This document shows positions 41,043-49,312 of a stretch of DNA of 64,000 nt, piece by piece. The position numbers and the translations under genes were made by a program. Origin of the DNA: Salininema proteolyticum (GTDB lineage: Bacteria; Actinomycetota; Actinomycetes; Mycobacteriales; Micromonosporaceae). Within the stretch, counting starts at the first letter, position 1, and each line of letters opens with the position of its first letter. Location: NCBI RefSeq assembly GCF_042685645.1, contig NZ_JBHUNX010000001.1, positions 4,216,001 through 4,280,000 of the forward strand, given 5' to 3'. Below the pieces are notes generated by a model. It made no database searches, was not told the DNA's origin, and saw nothing but the letters and a program-made list of their open reading frames with translations.

Positions 41043-41070
41043 TTCGATACTAGCAACCACTTACTAAAAG
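41043..41070 (-). promoter_or_regulatory. Imperfect dyad upstream of the membrane protein-regulator operon
   Basis: TAGCAA and TTACTA flank CCAC in an AT-richer patch just upstream of the membrane-protein start. This could be the operator of the coupled winged-helix repressor. Weak evidence. Confidence 0.3.
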
Positions 41071-41188
41071 CGCAAGTTGACTACCGCTCTGATTTTGCCC
41101 GGCAGTGAAGGATCGGGCCATAGGTGCCAGTCACGAGAACGATGTGCCGGCTAAAGATCCCACAGCGCTATTGGGGCACCTGCGGCTC

Positions 41189-41518
41189 CTAGAACGTCCT
41201 CAGCCGCTGAACTAGGCGCGGAATCGAACAGTCCGGAAGCGCCCTGGGAGCATTGGTGGAGAACCGTCGGGAGAGGCCCTGGTCGCCCCACGGGCGCGGA
41301 TCCGGGAGAACGTTCTTCGACGGCTTCTTGAGCAGCAGGTGGTCGTGGTATCCGGCGATGTAGAGCGGACCGCGGGTTCCCTCCGGAATCCGCGGAAATC
41401 CCGGATGCAGATAACAGGTCGTCCCTTCTTGAGCGACCGACTTCTTGCAGGGCATCGCGTCGTCTTTCCTGGGGGCTCTGCACCGTTTGGAACGACGCCT
41501 CTTGGCTTCAGGGGACAT
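41189..41518 (-). CDS. Small Cys/His protein, uncertain
   Basis: About 109 aa if it starts at ATG 41518; the frame extends to 41611. RCRAPRKDDAMPCKKSVAQE, then GTTCYLHPGFPR, shows the CxxxxxxxxPCxK...CxxH pattern common in small, probably zinc-binding actinobacterial proteins encoded in accessory DNA. No clear ribosome site was seen, and the C-terminus is unremarkable. It may be a remnant. Confidence 0.4.
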   Translation of the reverse strand: MSPEAKRRRSKRCRAPRKDDAMPCKKSVAQEGTTCYLHPGFPRIPEGTRGPLYIAGYHDHLLLKKPSKNVLPDPRPWGDQGLSRRFSTNAPRALPDCSIPRLVQRLRTF

Positions 41519-42054
41519 CCCCTCATCTTCGTGAGGACGCCGTACCCCGGTCCAGAGTTCTAATCTGTCGGAAGACCGACGGAAGCGAGAACGTCCAGAA
41601 AGCCTGTTCATTAAAACCCCAGGTAAGCAGACAGGGGTCGGAATGGCCGATCACGGAACGCCAAAGAAAAGGTCACGGGTTCAAAACTTTCTGAAGTAAC
41701 CGCAACCTGCGGCAACCCGGCGACGTGTCTTTTTCGCAGAGGCCGCCGACCCCTTGACGACCCGGATCGGCACGCCGAGACCCCGACGATTAGGAAGCCG
41801 ATCAACCCTTGCGAACCCCGACACCCCGACAACCCCCTCCGGCCTCTGCACCCCTAAGTTTCGGCTGAGTACCCAGCCGTTACCGGTCTCATCGGTGACC
41901 CTGACCGATGGGACCGGACCCCTCAACACCCCTCATTACCCTTCAATTCAACAACCCTTTGAGGCTGTGGGGCATAGGAAGTCGCTTCCTATGCCCCACA
42001 GCCTTTAGTGAAAACGAACTCGCGCCGGCCCCCGACCGCAGGTATGGTTTCGGC
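41519..42054. other. Gene-poor stretch holding a 20-bp hairpin
   Basis: No convincing gene here apart from the possible extension of the small Cys/His frame to 41611. The main feature is the perfect inverted repeat at 41962-42004, listed separately. Confidence 0.5.
41962..42004. repeat. Perfect 20-bp inverted repeat with 3-nt loop
   Basis: Arms 41962-41981 and 41985-42004 are exact complements (left arm begins AGGCTGTGGGGC, right arm ends GCCCCACAGCCT), with loop TCG. TTTAG follows. It is longer and more perfect than the other terminators here. It may be a terminator, or a mobile or structured repeat of which only one copy lies in the window. Confidence 0.8.
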
Positions 42055-42543
42055 ATGAAAATCCGAGACGCGGTCCAAGACGACTGGCCCCACATCTGGT
42101 CGTTCATGAGCGGCATCGTCGCCGCCGGCGAAACCTTCCCCTGGGAGCCCGACACCCCGGGCGAGCAGATCCGGAGCTTCTGGCTGTCCGACGGCCCGGG
42201 CTGCGGCAGCCTGGTCGCCGAGATCGACGGGGCCATCGCCGGCACGGCCGAGATACACCCGAACCTCCCGGGCCAGAGCGCGCACATCGCCAACGCGGGA
42301 TTCATGGTGAACCCGGACTACCGCAGCGGCGGCGTCGGCCGCGCCCTCGGAGAGGCGGCCATCGACTGGGCCCGCCGGGCCGGCTACCGGTCAATGCAGT
42401 TCAACGCGGTGGTCGACGCCAACACCCACGCAGTGAAACTGTGGCACTCCCTGGGTTTCGAGACGATCGCCCGGGTCCCCGAAGGCTTCAAGCACCCCCG
42501 AGTGGGCTACACGGACCTCCACATTATGTTCCTGCGCCTGTGA
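42055..42543 (+). CDS. GNAT-family N-acetyltransferase
   Basis: 162 aa from ATG 42055. It begins MKIRDAVQDDWPHIWSFM. The acetyl-CoA motif A is NAGFMVNPDYRSGGVGRALG, and ANTHAVKLWHSLGFETIARV gives the C-terminal strand-helix of the fold. Among GNATs it resembles the phosphinothricin acetyltransferase-like group, but the substrate is unknown. Single gene. Confidence 0.88.
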   Translation: MKIRDAVQDDWPHIWSFMSGIVAAGETFPWEPDTPGEQIRSFWLSDGPGCGSLVAEIDGAIAGTAEIHPNLPGQSAHIANAGFMVNPDYRSGGVGRALGEAAIDWARRAGYRSMQFNAVVDANTHAVKLWHSLGFETIARVPEGFKHPRVGYTDLHIMFLRL

Positions 42544-42665
42544 ACCAGCCGCTCACGGCGGTAGGTCCCGAAATCCTCCGGATTTTTCACGCGGAACGAT
42601 GAACCCCGGTGACCGGCGGCGTCTATACAGACAGAACGACCGCGAACACCGAGGAGATCAGAACC

Positions 42666-43082
42666 ATGAGCCAGATGTTCATCAATCTGCCCGTCAGCGA
42701 CCTGGATCGAGCCAAGAAGTTCTACCAGGCCCTGGGGTGGACCATCAATCCGGACTTCACCGACGAGAACGCGGCCTGCGTGGTCGTGGAGGACGGACAG
42801 CTCTACGTGATGCTGCTGGTCAAGGACTTCTTCGCGAAGTTCATCGACCGCCCCATCAGCGACACCTCCGGATCGATCGGATCCCTGTACGCGCTGGCGA
42901 TGAAGGACGCCGACTCCGTCAACAGGATCGTGGACGCCGCCGTGGCGGCCGGGGGCCGCGAACAGGAGCCGAACCCGGAGATCGCCGAGATGCAGAAAGA
43001 GGGAGGGATGGTCCAACGCGTCTTCATCGACCCGGACGGCCACCAGTGGGAGCCGATCTACATGGACTTTCCGCAGCCGTAG
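42666..43082 (+). CDS. VOC-family protein (glyoxalase/bleomycin-resistance-like)
   Basis: 138 aa. MFINLPVSDLDRAKKFYQAL, GWTINPDFTDENAACVVVED and a closing VQRVFIDPDGHQWEPIYMDF follow the two beta-alpha-beta-beta-beta units of the family. An acidic-type ligand (E in WEPIY) is in place. This subgroup is often annotated as lactoylglutathione lyase-like without proof. Followed by a hairpin terminator. Confidence 0.85.
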   Translation: MSQMFINLPVSDLDRAKKFYQALGWTINPDFTDENAACVVVEDGQLYVMLLVKDFFAKFIDRPISDTSGSIGSLYALAMKDADSVNRIVDAAVAAGGREQEPNPEIAEMQKEGGMVQRVFIDPDGHQWEPIYMDFPQP

Positions 43083-44970
43083 GGCGGACGCACCGACAAA
43101 GACTCCAGTACAGGCCACCCGCAGTGGTCACGGAGGGCGCTCCCGATACGGGGCCGCCCTCCTTTTCTCGTTCTCGGAGGCAGCGCTGAGGAGGGGCGAT
43201 CCTCATTCTCCGATCTCGGAGGCGGCGCGGAGGAGGGGCTGTCCCCTTTCCCTGTTCGAAGAGTCGGTCCGGAGGGGCGTGGCCCCTCCTTTCCCGTGCG
43301 AGGAGGCCGCCCGGGTGCCAGAATGATCGGGACCGGCGCGGAAGGGGAAGGCCATGGGAGACAGGACCACCAGGTCGATGCTCGTCCTGCTGGCCGTAGT
43401 GGCGCTCCTCCAGTTCGGATACCCCCTGACGGTCTTCGGCAGGCTGTGGACCGGCGTCTACCTGATGCTCCACCTGGTGATGATCACCTACAGCACCCTC
43501 GTCGCCCGGAGGGAGAAGGTGCGGGCGCCGGGAGCGACGCCGGTCGGAATCCTGTTCGGAGTGTCGGTCCTCTGGCACGCCCTCCAGCAGGGCAGCGAGA
43601 CCAGCCAGACGGTCATGTTCGCGGCGGCGGCTCTCTACACGGCGCTGGTCATAGCGGAGCTGTCGGTGTTCACGTTCCGCAAGAGCAAGGTCGGCAGCGG
43701 CGGCCTGATCCTCGCGGCACTGAGCACGTACCTGCTGATCGGCGCCCTGTTCTCGGCGGTCTACAGCCTGGTCGCGCTGGGGTCGCCGGAGTCGTTCGCG
43801 GGAGCGGGCGAGCGCGTGGACTGGCGGGCCATGTCGTACTTCAGCTTCACGACCCAGTCCACGCTGGGCTACGGCGACATAACCCCGATGACGGTGGGTG
43901 CCCGGGCGCTGTCGTCCCTGCAGTCGGTGACGGCGGCGCTGTTCCTGGCGATCGTGATCGCCAGGCTGGTCAGCGTCTGGAGAAGGGACGCCCGCTCGGC
44001 CGGATAACCGGGTGCGGCCGCGAAGCTTCAACTCGCCGGGCGGCAGGTTCGGGGCCAGAAGGCGATCACCGTCGTAACCGTGGACCTCGCCGAACCGTTC
44101 GCCGTCCCGCCACGCGCGGCGGGCCTCGGCGATCTCCTCGTGGGAGCGCCCGACGAAGTTCCACCACATGACGATCCGCTCGTCGAAGGGAACCCCGCCA
44201 AGGAGCATGACCGAGGCGTCGCCGTCGGCTCGTAGCGAGAGACTGCGACGGCCCTCTCCCAGGTAGAGCAGGGCACCGGGCTTGACGGGGACGCCGTCGA
44301 CCTCGCAGGCGCCGTCCATCGCCAGGGCGGCGTACTCGAACTGCTCCTCGAGGGGCAGGTCGACGTCCACTCCCCCGGTGAGAGACAGGTCGGCCCCGAA
44401 CAGCGGCGTATAGGTCCGCCCAGGGGATCGGGCTCCGTCGAGTTCGCCCATGATGACCCTGGCGGAAAGCCCCGGAGCGGTCACTTCCGGCAGGTCGCGG
44501 TGGTGCTCGAAGGCGGGGGCGGTATGGCGCTCGCCGCCGGGCAGGGCCACCCAGAGTTGAGCGCCGTGCAGGACGGGATCGTTGGAATGATGCCGGGGCG
44601 ACTCCTCGGAGTGAGCGATGGCCTTCCCGGACGTCATCAACCCCAGCTCGCCGGGACGCACGGTCTGCAGGCTCCCGAGGCTGTCGCGATGCAGGACCTC
44701 GCCGGAGTGCAGCCAGCTGACGGTCTGCAACCCCATGTGCGGATGCGGCGGCACCTGCATGCCGGGCGAGTCGGTGATGTCGTCGGGCCCGTAGTGGTCG
44801 ACGAAACACCAGGCCCCGACCATACGACGCCCCAGGTTGGGCAGGAGACGCCGCACCATGGTCGAGTCCCCGAGGGGCGTCATCCGCCCCTGCAGGAGAT
44901 CGCGGACGGGGCCGGTCGAAGACTCGGCGCCCCGGTGGACAGGGTCGAAACTCGGTTCGCTTCCGCTCAT
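43024..44970 (-). CDS. Pirin-family protein; real domain is residues 1-~320, frame lacks the expected stop
   Basis: Residues 1-~320 (44970 to ~44010) are a standard pirin: VGAWCFVDHYGPDDI, MQVPPHPHMGLQTVSWLHSG and VTAPGLSARVIMGELDGARS, with His residues of the cupin metal site. The family ends near LLAPNLPPGELKLRG. Here the frame then stays open for another ~330 codons, antisense to the K+ channel gene, giving Arg/Gln-rich sequence with no coding character. So the true stop is missing or a frameshift lies near 44010. Pirins are iron-binding cupins, some with quercetinase activity. Confidence 0.8.
   Translation of the reverse strand: MSGSEPSFDPVHRGAESSTGPVRDLLQGRMTPLGDSTMVRRLLPNLGRRMVGAWCFVDHYGPDDITDSPGMQVPPHPHMGLQTVSWLHSGEVLHRDSLGSLQTVRPGELGLMTSGKAIAHSEESPRHHSNDPVLHGAQLWVALPGGERHTAPAFEHHRDLPEVTAPGLSARVIMGELDGARSPGRTYTPLFGADLSLTGGVDVDLPLEEQFEYAALAMDGACEVDGVPVKPGALLYLGEGRRSLSLRADGDASVMLLGGVPFDERIVMWWNFVGRSHEEIAEARRAWRDGERFGEVHGYDGDRLLAPNLPPGELKLRGRTRLSGRAGVPSPDADQPGDHDRQEQRRRHRLQGRQRPGTHRHRGYVAVAQRGLGREAEVRHGPPVHALARSRERLRRPQRDQAVDRREQGADQQVRAQCREDQAAAADLALAEREHRQLRYDQRRVESRRREHDRLAGLAALLEGVPEDRHSEQDSDRRRSRRPHLLPPGDEGAVGDHHQVEHQVDAGPQPAEDRQGVSELEERHYGQQDEHRPGGPVSHGLPLPRRSRSFWHPGGLLARERRGHAPPDRLFEQGKGTAPPPRRLRDRRMRIAPPQRCLREREKEGGPVSGAPSVTTAGGLYWSLCRCVRPTAAESPCRSAPTGGRPGR
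43133..43169 (+). terminator. Terminator after the VOC gene
   Basis: GGAGGGC pairs with GCCCTCC (nested CTCCCGATACGGGG loop) and is followed by TTTTCTC. Confidence 0.75.
43166..43320. repeat. Imperfect tandem repeats of ~42 nt
   Basis: Three to four units each start with a pyrimidine run (TTCTCG, TTCTCCG, TTCCCTG, TTTCCCG), then CGGAGGC-like and GAGGAGGGGC / GGAGGGGCG segments with their partial complements (ATCCTC, TGTCCCCT, TGGCCCCTCC). Each unit can fold as a weak hairpin. They lie between the VOC terminator and the K+ channel gene. Confidence 0.5.
43354..44007 (+). CDS. Two-TM-pore type potassium channel
   Basis: 217 aa with about six hydrophobic segments. The selectivity filter TLGYGDITP lies at residues ~167-175, between a pore helix (WRAMSYFSFTTQS) and the last helix (LSSLQSVTAALFLAIVIARL). 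This is the Ion_trans_2 arrangement. No RCK/TrkA domain is attached, so gating ligands are unknown. It is convergent with and fully antisense to the extended frame of the pirin gene. Confidence 0.85.
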   Translation: MGDRTTRSMLVLLAVVALLQFGYPLTVFGRLWTGVYLMLHLVMITYSTLVARREKVRAPGATPVGILFGVSVLWHALQQGSETSQTVMFAAAALYTALVIAELSVFTFRKSKVGSGGLILAALSTYLLIGALFSAVYSLVALGSPESFAGAGERVDWRAMSYFSFTTQSTLGYGDITPMTVGARALSSLQSVTAALFLAIVIARLVSVWRRDARSAG

Positions 44971-45122
44971 ATGTCCAAGGATGCCCGATTAGGGCGCCGA
45001 TGGTCAGTCCTTCTCGGGCCGCGGACGAGAATATCCGGGATGGGCGATCGCTTGCCTCCGTACCATGAGGAGGCACGGGGCCCGTGACGGCCGCCGGACC
45101 CGACCACGAGAAGGGGGTGGCC

Positions 45123-47201
45123 ATGAGCAGCGACAACGGCGTCTCCCGCATGAACGAAGAAGCGCACGGCGGCGACCCCGACACGCCGACCCGGTTCGCG
45201 GCGGGCCTCCAGATCGCCACCATCCTCGTCGACGACCGGCGCCACATATTCCACTTCGACAAATGGGCGGAGCACCTCACCGGGTTCAGCGCGGGAACCA
45301 TCATCGGGCGCGACTACTACGTCCTGTTCGGCACCGACGTGGACTTCACCGATCAGCAGGCCGACGGAACCGACGGCGCCGACGAGTCGATGGTCATGAG
45401 AACGATGCCGCTGCGGCGCGCCGACGGGTCGATACGCCCGGCCCTGGTCCAGACCCGCCCGGTCAGCCTCCCCGACGGAACCGACATCCTCGTCATGCAG
45501 GCCGTCGACGTCGACCGCTCGCGCGAGCTGCGCACGCAGCTGAGCATGCTGGACGGGTTCTTCCACCAGTCCCCGGTGGGACAGGTGATCCTGGACGAGC
45601 ACCTGCGGTACGTCATGGTCAATGACGCCCTCGCCGAGTACAACGGTTTCGAACCGAGCGAGCTGATCGGACGCCACATGAGCATCGCGGTGGGCTCCTC
45701 GGACTTCGAGGAGTACAAGAAGATGCTGCTGGGCGTCCTCCGGACCGGGGAACCGGTCATCGACGTGAAGGTCACGGGGTTCTCCCGCAGAAAACCCGGG
45801 GCCTCGAAGGTCTGGTCGGCGACATGGTTCCGCATCAAAGGACTCAAGAACCGCGAGATGGCGCTGTGCGGGATCATCTACGACGTCACGGCCTCGCGCA
45901 TCGACTTCCTGAGCGAGGCGCGGACGCGCCAGCAACTGAACCTGCTGGGCCTCGTCGGCGAACTCCAGTCCCAGGCTTGGGACCCGAAGCGGTCGGCGAC
46001 GGAGCTGGTGGAGATGCTCACCCGCGAGTACTGCGACCTGGCCGCCATCGACGTCTCCGAGGAGTACGCGGTGGGAGTGGACGCGGGACGCCGGCGCAGG
46101 GAATCTCGCCTGCGGACCCTCGGCGCCAGCACGGTGCTCGACGACGTGCACGCGCAAAGGCTGGTAGAGACGCCGGACCTCGATACCGTGCCGGGATCGC
46201 CCCTCCTCGACCACATCATGAAGACCCACACCCCCAGGCTCGTCACGAAGGCGAGCGACGTGGACGACATCGACATTCCCGGATGGGTCTGGGAGGCGGT
46301 CGGGGCGATCGACGCCAACTCGTACATGGGAGTTCCCCTGATCGCGCGGGGTTTCACCATCGGCGTCCTCTCCTGTATGAGGACGGGGACGAGCCTGCGG
46401 TTCAACGAGGACGACCTGGAGTTCCTACAGACCGTGGCGAGCCGGACCGCCTTGATGCTCGACAACGCCCGGCTGTACCGCGAGGCGAAGGAGACCGCGC
46501 TGCTGCTCCAGATGAACATCCTTCCCTCAGAACTGCCCGACTCCGAGGAGTTCGAGCTGGTCCACCGCTACATCCCGGGGCACAAGGGCCACCGGGTCAG
46601 CGGCGACTGGTACGACGTGAGCATCCAACCGGGGCACTCGGTCGCGCTCGCGGTCGGGGACGTCGTCGGGCACGGCATCGCGGCGGCGGCGACCATGGGC
46701 CGCTACCGGTCGGCGCTGCAGGCCCTGACCACCGTGGGGCTGGAGCCGGCGGCGCTCATGACCCGCCTCAACGAGATCGCGGAGACGTTCGGGGAGGCGA
46801 ACATGGCCACCTGCCTGTACGTGTCCTACGACCCGTGGCGCCACCGGTGTTCGGTGGTCTCCGCCGGGCATCCGCCGCTCATCGTCATCCCGCCGGAGGG
46901 AGCGGCCCGGCTGGTGGAGGAGAGAAACGGCCCGCTGCTGGGCGGATTCACCGACGCGAGGTACACGAACACGCGCCTGGACACCCCGCCGGGAACCCGG
47001 CTGCTGCTCTACAGCGACGGGCTCGTCGAGTCGCCGACCGTCACGCTCGACGAGGGCATCGCGAACCTGATGTCGGCGGTGGATCGTACGGGCGGGGAGC
47101 TGAACGACCTGGCCGACGCGGCCATGGCGGTGGCCCCCGTCGACAGCCACGACGACAGCACGATTCTGATCTGCGAGCTGCGGGGCCTGCACAGGGGATA
47201 G
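45123..47201 (+). CDS. PAS-PAS-GAF-SpoIIE (PP2C) phosphatase
   Basis: 692 aa; ATG 45123 with GAAGGGGGTGG upstream. Residues ~20-130 are a PAS domain (IATILVDDRRHIFHFDKWAE), ~140-260 a second PAS (GQVILDEHLRYVMVNDALAE, WFRIKGL), ~290-450 a GAF (SYMGVPLIARGFTIGVLSCM), then the SpoIIE domain: GHRVSGDWYDVSIQPGHSVA, AVGDVVGHGIAAAATMGRYR and the closing SHDDSTILICEL with the metal-binding Asp residues. Such proteins dephosphorylate anti-anti-sigma factors in stress or developmental signalling. A close paralogue begins at 62467. Confidence 0.9.
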   Translation: MSSDNGVSRMNEEAHGGDPDTPTRFAAGLQIATILVDDRRHIFHFDKWAEHLTGFSAGTIIGRDYYVLFGTDVDFTDQQADGTDGADESMVMRTMPLRRADGSIRPALVQTRPVSLPDGTDILVMQAVDVDRSRELRTQLSMLDGFFHQSPVGQVILDEHLRYVMVNDALAEYNGFEPSELIGRHMSIAVGSSDFEEYKKMLLGVLRTGEPVIDVKVTGFSRRKPGASKVWSATWFRIKGLKNREMALCGIIYDVTASRIDFLSEARTRQQLNLLGLVGELQSQAWDPKRSATELVEMLTREYCDLAAIDVSEEYAVGVDAGRRRRESRLRTLGASTVLDDVHAQRLVETPDLDTVPGSPLLDHIMKTHTPRLVTKASDVDDIDIPGWVWEAVGAIDANSYMGVPLIARGFTIGVLSCMRTGTSLRFNEDDLEFLQTVASRTALMLDNARLYREAKETALLLQMNILPSELPDSEEFELVHRYIPGHKGHRVSGDWYDVSIQPGHSVALAVGDVVGHGIAAAATMGRYRSALQALTTVGLEPAALMTRLNEIAETFGEANMATCLYVSYDPWRHRCSVVSAGHPPLIVIPPEGAARLVEERNGPLLGGFTDARYTNTRLDTPPGTRLLLYSDGLVESPTVTLDEGIANLMSAVDRTGGELNDLADAAMAVAPVDSHDDSTILICELRGLHRG

Positions 47202-47256
47202 TCGGGTTTGGAATACTGAGGGGCACCCCGGCAGGCTTTACGGCACAGAGTGAGTA

Positions 47257-47291
47257 GGGCGGGCGCCGTCCCGCGGCGCCCGCCCGTTTTC
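47257..47291 (+). terminator. Terminator of the SpoIIE-type gene
   Basis: An 11-bp perfect stem GGGCGGGCGCC / GGCGCCCGCCC with a 7-nt loop, followed by GTTTTC. It lies between convergent genes. Confidence 0.88.
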
Positions 47292-47306
47292 GGGTGTGAA
47301 GGAGCG

Positions 47307-48269
47307 TCAGCCCAGTGTCCGCACCGAAAGGTGACGGAGGAGGTGGACGTCGGTGGCGGCACCGGTCGAGGCGGCGAATCCGAACTTGTAGGAGCTCGGT
47401 GCCTCGTGGTCCACGGTCGTCTCCAGCATCGTCTGCCAGCCGGCGCCGTTGAGGAAGTCCATCTCCACGGTGACGCGGGGTTCATCGTGGCCTGACACGG
47501 TCAGGCGGACCAGCCGCTTGGCCTCTTCGAGGCTGTCGGCGCGAACGCTGTCGGGGAAGTCCGTGCCGTAGATCGTTCCGTCGTCGGTCGTTTCGACGAC
47601 CTCCTCGGTGGCGGTCGTGGCGAGCAGGCAGTAGCCTTCGTCGCCCTCTCCGGGGCCGCGCAGAGCGACATTGTCCGGAGCCCGGTTGCCCTCTTCCTGG
47701 AGGAAGGACGGCGCCCGTTGATCAGCCGGGCAGCCGTTGCCGCGGTTCTCGGTGTCGGCCGAGAAGTTGCCCCACGCGTCGATGCCGAGTCCGATGAAAC
47801 CGCCGTCGACGCCGGGCTCGTCGATGTGCTGCGCGTAGCCGAGGCTTCCGCCCATGGCTCCGACATCCGTCAGGTTCTCGGACCCGTCGGCGAGGAAGAA
47901 GGAAATGCCGTCGGCTCCCGTCCCTCCGTACTGGTACTGGGCGAAGCGGACCTGAATACCGTCCTCGGCCTCGATGGCCTCGTTGTAGACGAATCCGCCG
48001 GCGGCGAACTTCGACTCGTCGGTGAGCAGGAGGTAGCCCTTCTCCTCGCCGAGCTCGGGAATCGGTCCGGTCAGACCCTCTTCACAGGCCATCGGGTTGT
48101 CGCCGGACGCCGCCGTCAGACAGGTCTCTCCCAGCGCGACGAACTGCGGGTCGATCGAGTCCGAATGGAACTGACGGTCGAGGATGGTCTCCCCCTGCGC
48201 GGTCGCGGGCGAAGCGACGAGCGCGATGGCGGCCAGCGCTGAGCCGGCTGCGGTCAATGTTCTCTTCAC
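47307..48269 (-). CDS. Secreted L-type (legume-like) lectin domain protein
   Basis: 320 aa. Signal peptide (TAAGSALAAIALVASPATA, cleavage near residue 25). The rest is one L-type lectin sandwich: GADGISFFLADGSENL, MGGSLGYAQHIDEPGVDGGF and IGLGIDAWGNFSADTEN give the metal and sugar-binding loops. Four Cys may form disulfides. No anchor at the C-terminus, so it is probably released or wall-associated. Bacterial relatives are often parts of large DUF11 surface proteins; one of those lies 6 kb away. Single gene with an upstream AT-rich gap. Confidence 0.82.
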   Translation of the reverse strand: MKRTLTAAGSALAAIALVASPATAQGETILDRQFHSDSIDPQFVALGETCLTAASGDNPMACEEGLTGPIPELGEEKGYLLLTDESKFAAGGFVYNEAIEAEDGIQVRFAQYQYGGTGADGISFFLADGSENLTDVGAMGGSLGYAQHIDEPGVDGGFIGLGIDAWGNFSADTENRGNGCPADQRAPSFLQEEGNRAPDNVALRGPGEGDEGYCLLATTATEEVVETTDDGTIYGTDFPDSVRADSLEEAKRLVRLTVSGHDEPRVTVEMDFLNGAGWQTMLETTVDHEAPSSYKFGFAASTGAATDVHLLRHLSVRTLG

Positions 48270-48398
48270 TGTCCAGTCCTTTCGTCACGGTAGGGGCCGT
48301 GAAATATGCAGGCAGAATCAACCTAACGGACCCGACAGTGGCGCAGGCCTCAATGGAGAAATATCGACTGAAAGCTTTACCATGACTCCGTATACGAG

Positions 48399-48441
48399 AA
48401 ACCGGCCTCTCCTCTGCAAAGGACAGAGGCGAGGCCGGTGA
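48399..48441 (-). terminator. Terminator of the DUF4333 lipoprotein gene
   Basis: On the minus strand the stem ACCGGCCTC / GAGGCCGGT with an inner CCTCTG / CAGAGG pair is followed by TTTCTC, 44 nt after the stop. Confidence 0.8.
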
Positions 48442-48482
48442 TCGGAACCGGAGGCAGGTTTACGCCTCGGGCGTTCCGTACG

Positions 48483-48797
48483 CTACTCGCGGGGCTCGTC
48501 GGCGACCTTGACGTCGCCCTTCCACTCATTGCCGTCGATGCTCACGATGGTCACAGTGGTGTCGTACTCAGTTCCAGTGGACGGATCGGTGAGGACGCAG
48601 TCGACGACCTTGTCCTTCTCCAGCGTCACATCGTCTGAACCGCAGTCGATTTCAGGGCGCTGCCCGATCTGCTCCTCCAGGGAGTCCTCGGCCGATTCGG
48701 CGATCTCGTCGGCCGTGGCGGTCTTCTCTCCGCAGGCGGCGAGGCCGAAACCGGCGAGAGCGGCGATGGGAATGAGGGCCAGGGTACGGGCTTTCAT
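48483..48797 (-). CDS. DUF4333-type lipoprotein
   Basis: 104 aa. Lipoprotein signal LIPIAALAGFGLAACG with lipid Cys at residue 22, then a single small domain (EIAESAEDSLEEQIGQRPEI, DKVVDCVLTDPSTGTEYDTT, VKVAD). It has the pattern of DUF4333, with its conserved pair of Cys (DCGS and DCVLT). The family is common on actinobacterial membranes and of unknown role. Confidence 0.8.
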   Translation of the reverse strand: MKARTLALIPIAALAGFGLAACGEKTATADEIAESAEDSLEEQIGQRPEIDCGSDDVTLEKDKVVDCVLTDPSTGTEYDTTVTIVSIDGNEWKGDVKVADEPRE

Positions 48798-48966
48798 GGG
48801 CAGACCTTCTTTCGTCTGGGCAATTCCGAAGCGACTCCGCCGGGCGTCGCTGCCCTACTGGAATCGACATCTAGGATCCTACTTAACAGAGGCCAGCGGC
48901 GTGACGCCGGTCGATTCCAAACGGGACTTCGCGGAGTCGTGGCAGCAGTGTTTCTGCAGGTGAAAA

Positions 48967-48996
48967 GGGGCCAGGGCTACGCCCTGGCCCCGAATT
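48967..48996 (-). terminator. Terminator of the leftward small-gene trio
   Basis: A perfect 11-bp stem GGGGCCAGGGC / GCCCTGGCCCC with loop TAC. On the minus strand it is followed by TTTTCA. It lies 22 nt past the stop of the gene at 49013. Confidence 0.85.
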
Positions 48997-49012
48997 CACC
49001 GAGTGCAATCCC

Positions 49013-49312
49013 CTATCTGGTTCGGCGTTTCACGTGGATCATGATGGCGTCGCGGATTTCGTTCTCCCAGTCGGGGAACGTGCGGGCTTGTTTGTAGAGC
49101 TCGTCGGAGTAGAGCGTGAGTTTGGCCCAGACTCCTTGTCCGCAGACGGCGATGACGGCCGGAACCCGTTCTTGGATCGGTGTGTCGTCGTCGGTTGGTT
49201 CGAGGAGGAAGACCGTGCCGGCGTCGGCGTCGTGGCGGACGTCGAAGACGTGCTCGTAGTGGTGGAGCGTGCCGAGGTCGGTGGTGTCAGGCGGTAGATA
49301 GAGCACGGTCAC
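49013..49312 (-). CDS. Unknown small protein, third of a leftward trio
   Basis: 99 aa, starting 26 nt inside the upstream gene. Soluble and acidic alpha/beta: LPPDTTDLGTLHHYEHVFDV, AGTVFLLEPTDDDTP and ERVPAVIAVCGQGVWAKLTL. No recognised family. It is cotranscribed with the 'EPGG' membrane protein, so a role in the same process is likely. Confidence 0.65.
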   Translation of the reverse strand: MTVLYLPPDTTDLGTLHHYEHVFDVRHDADAGTVFLLEPTDDDTPIQERVPAVIAVCGQGVWAKLTLYSDELYKQARTFPDWENEIRDAIMIHVKRRTR

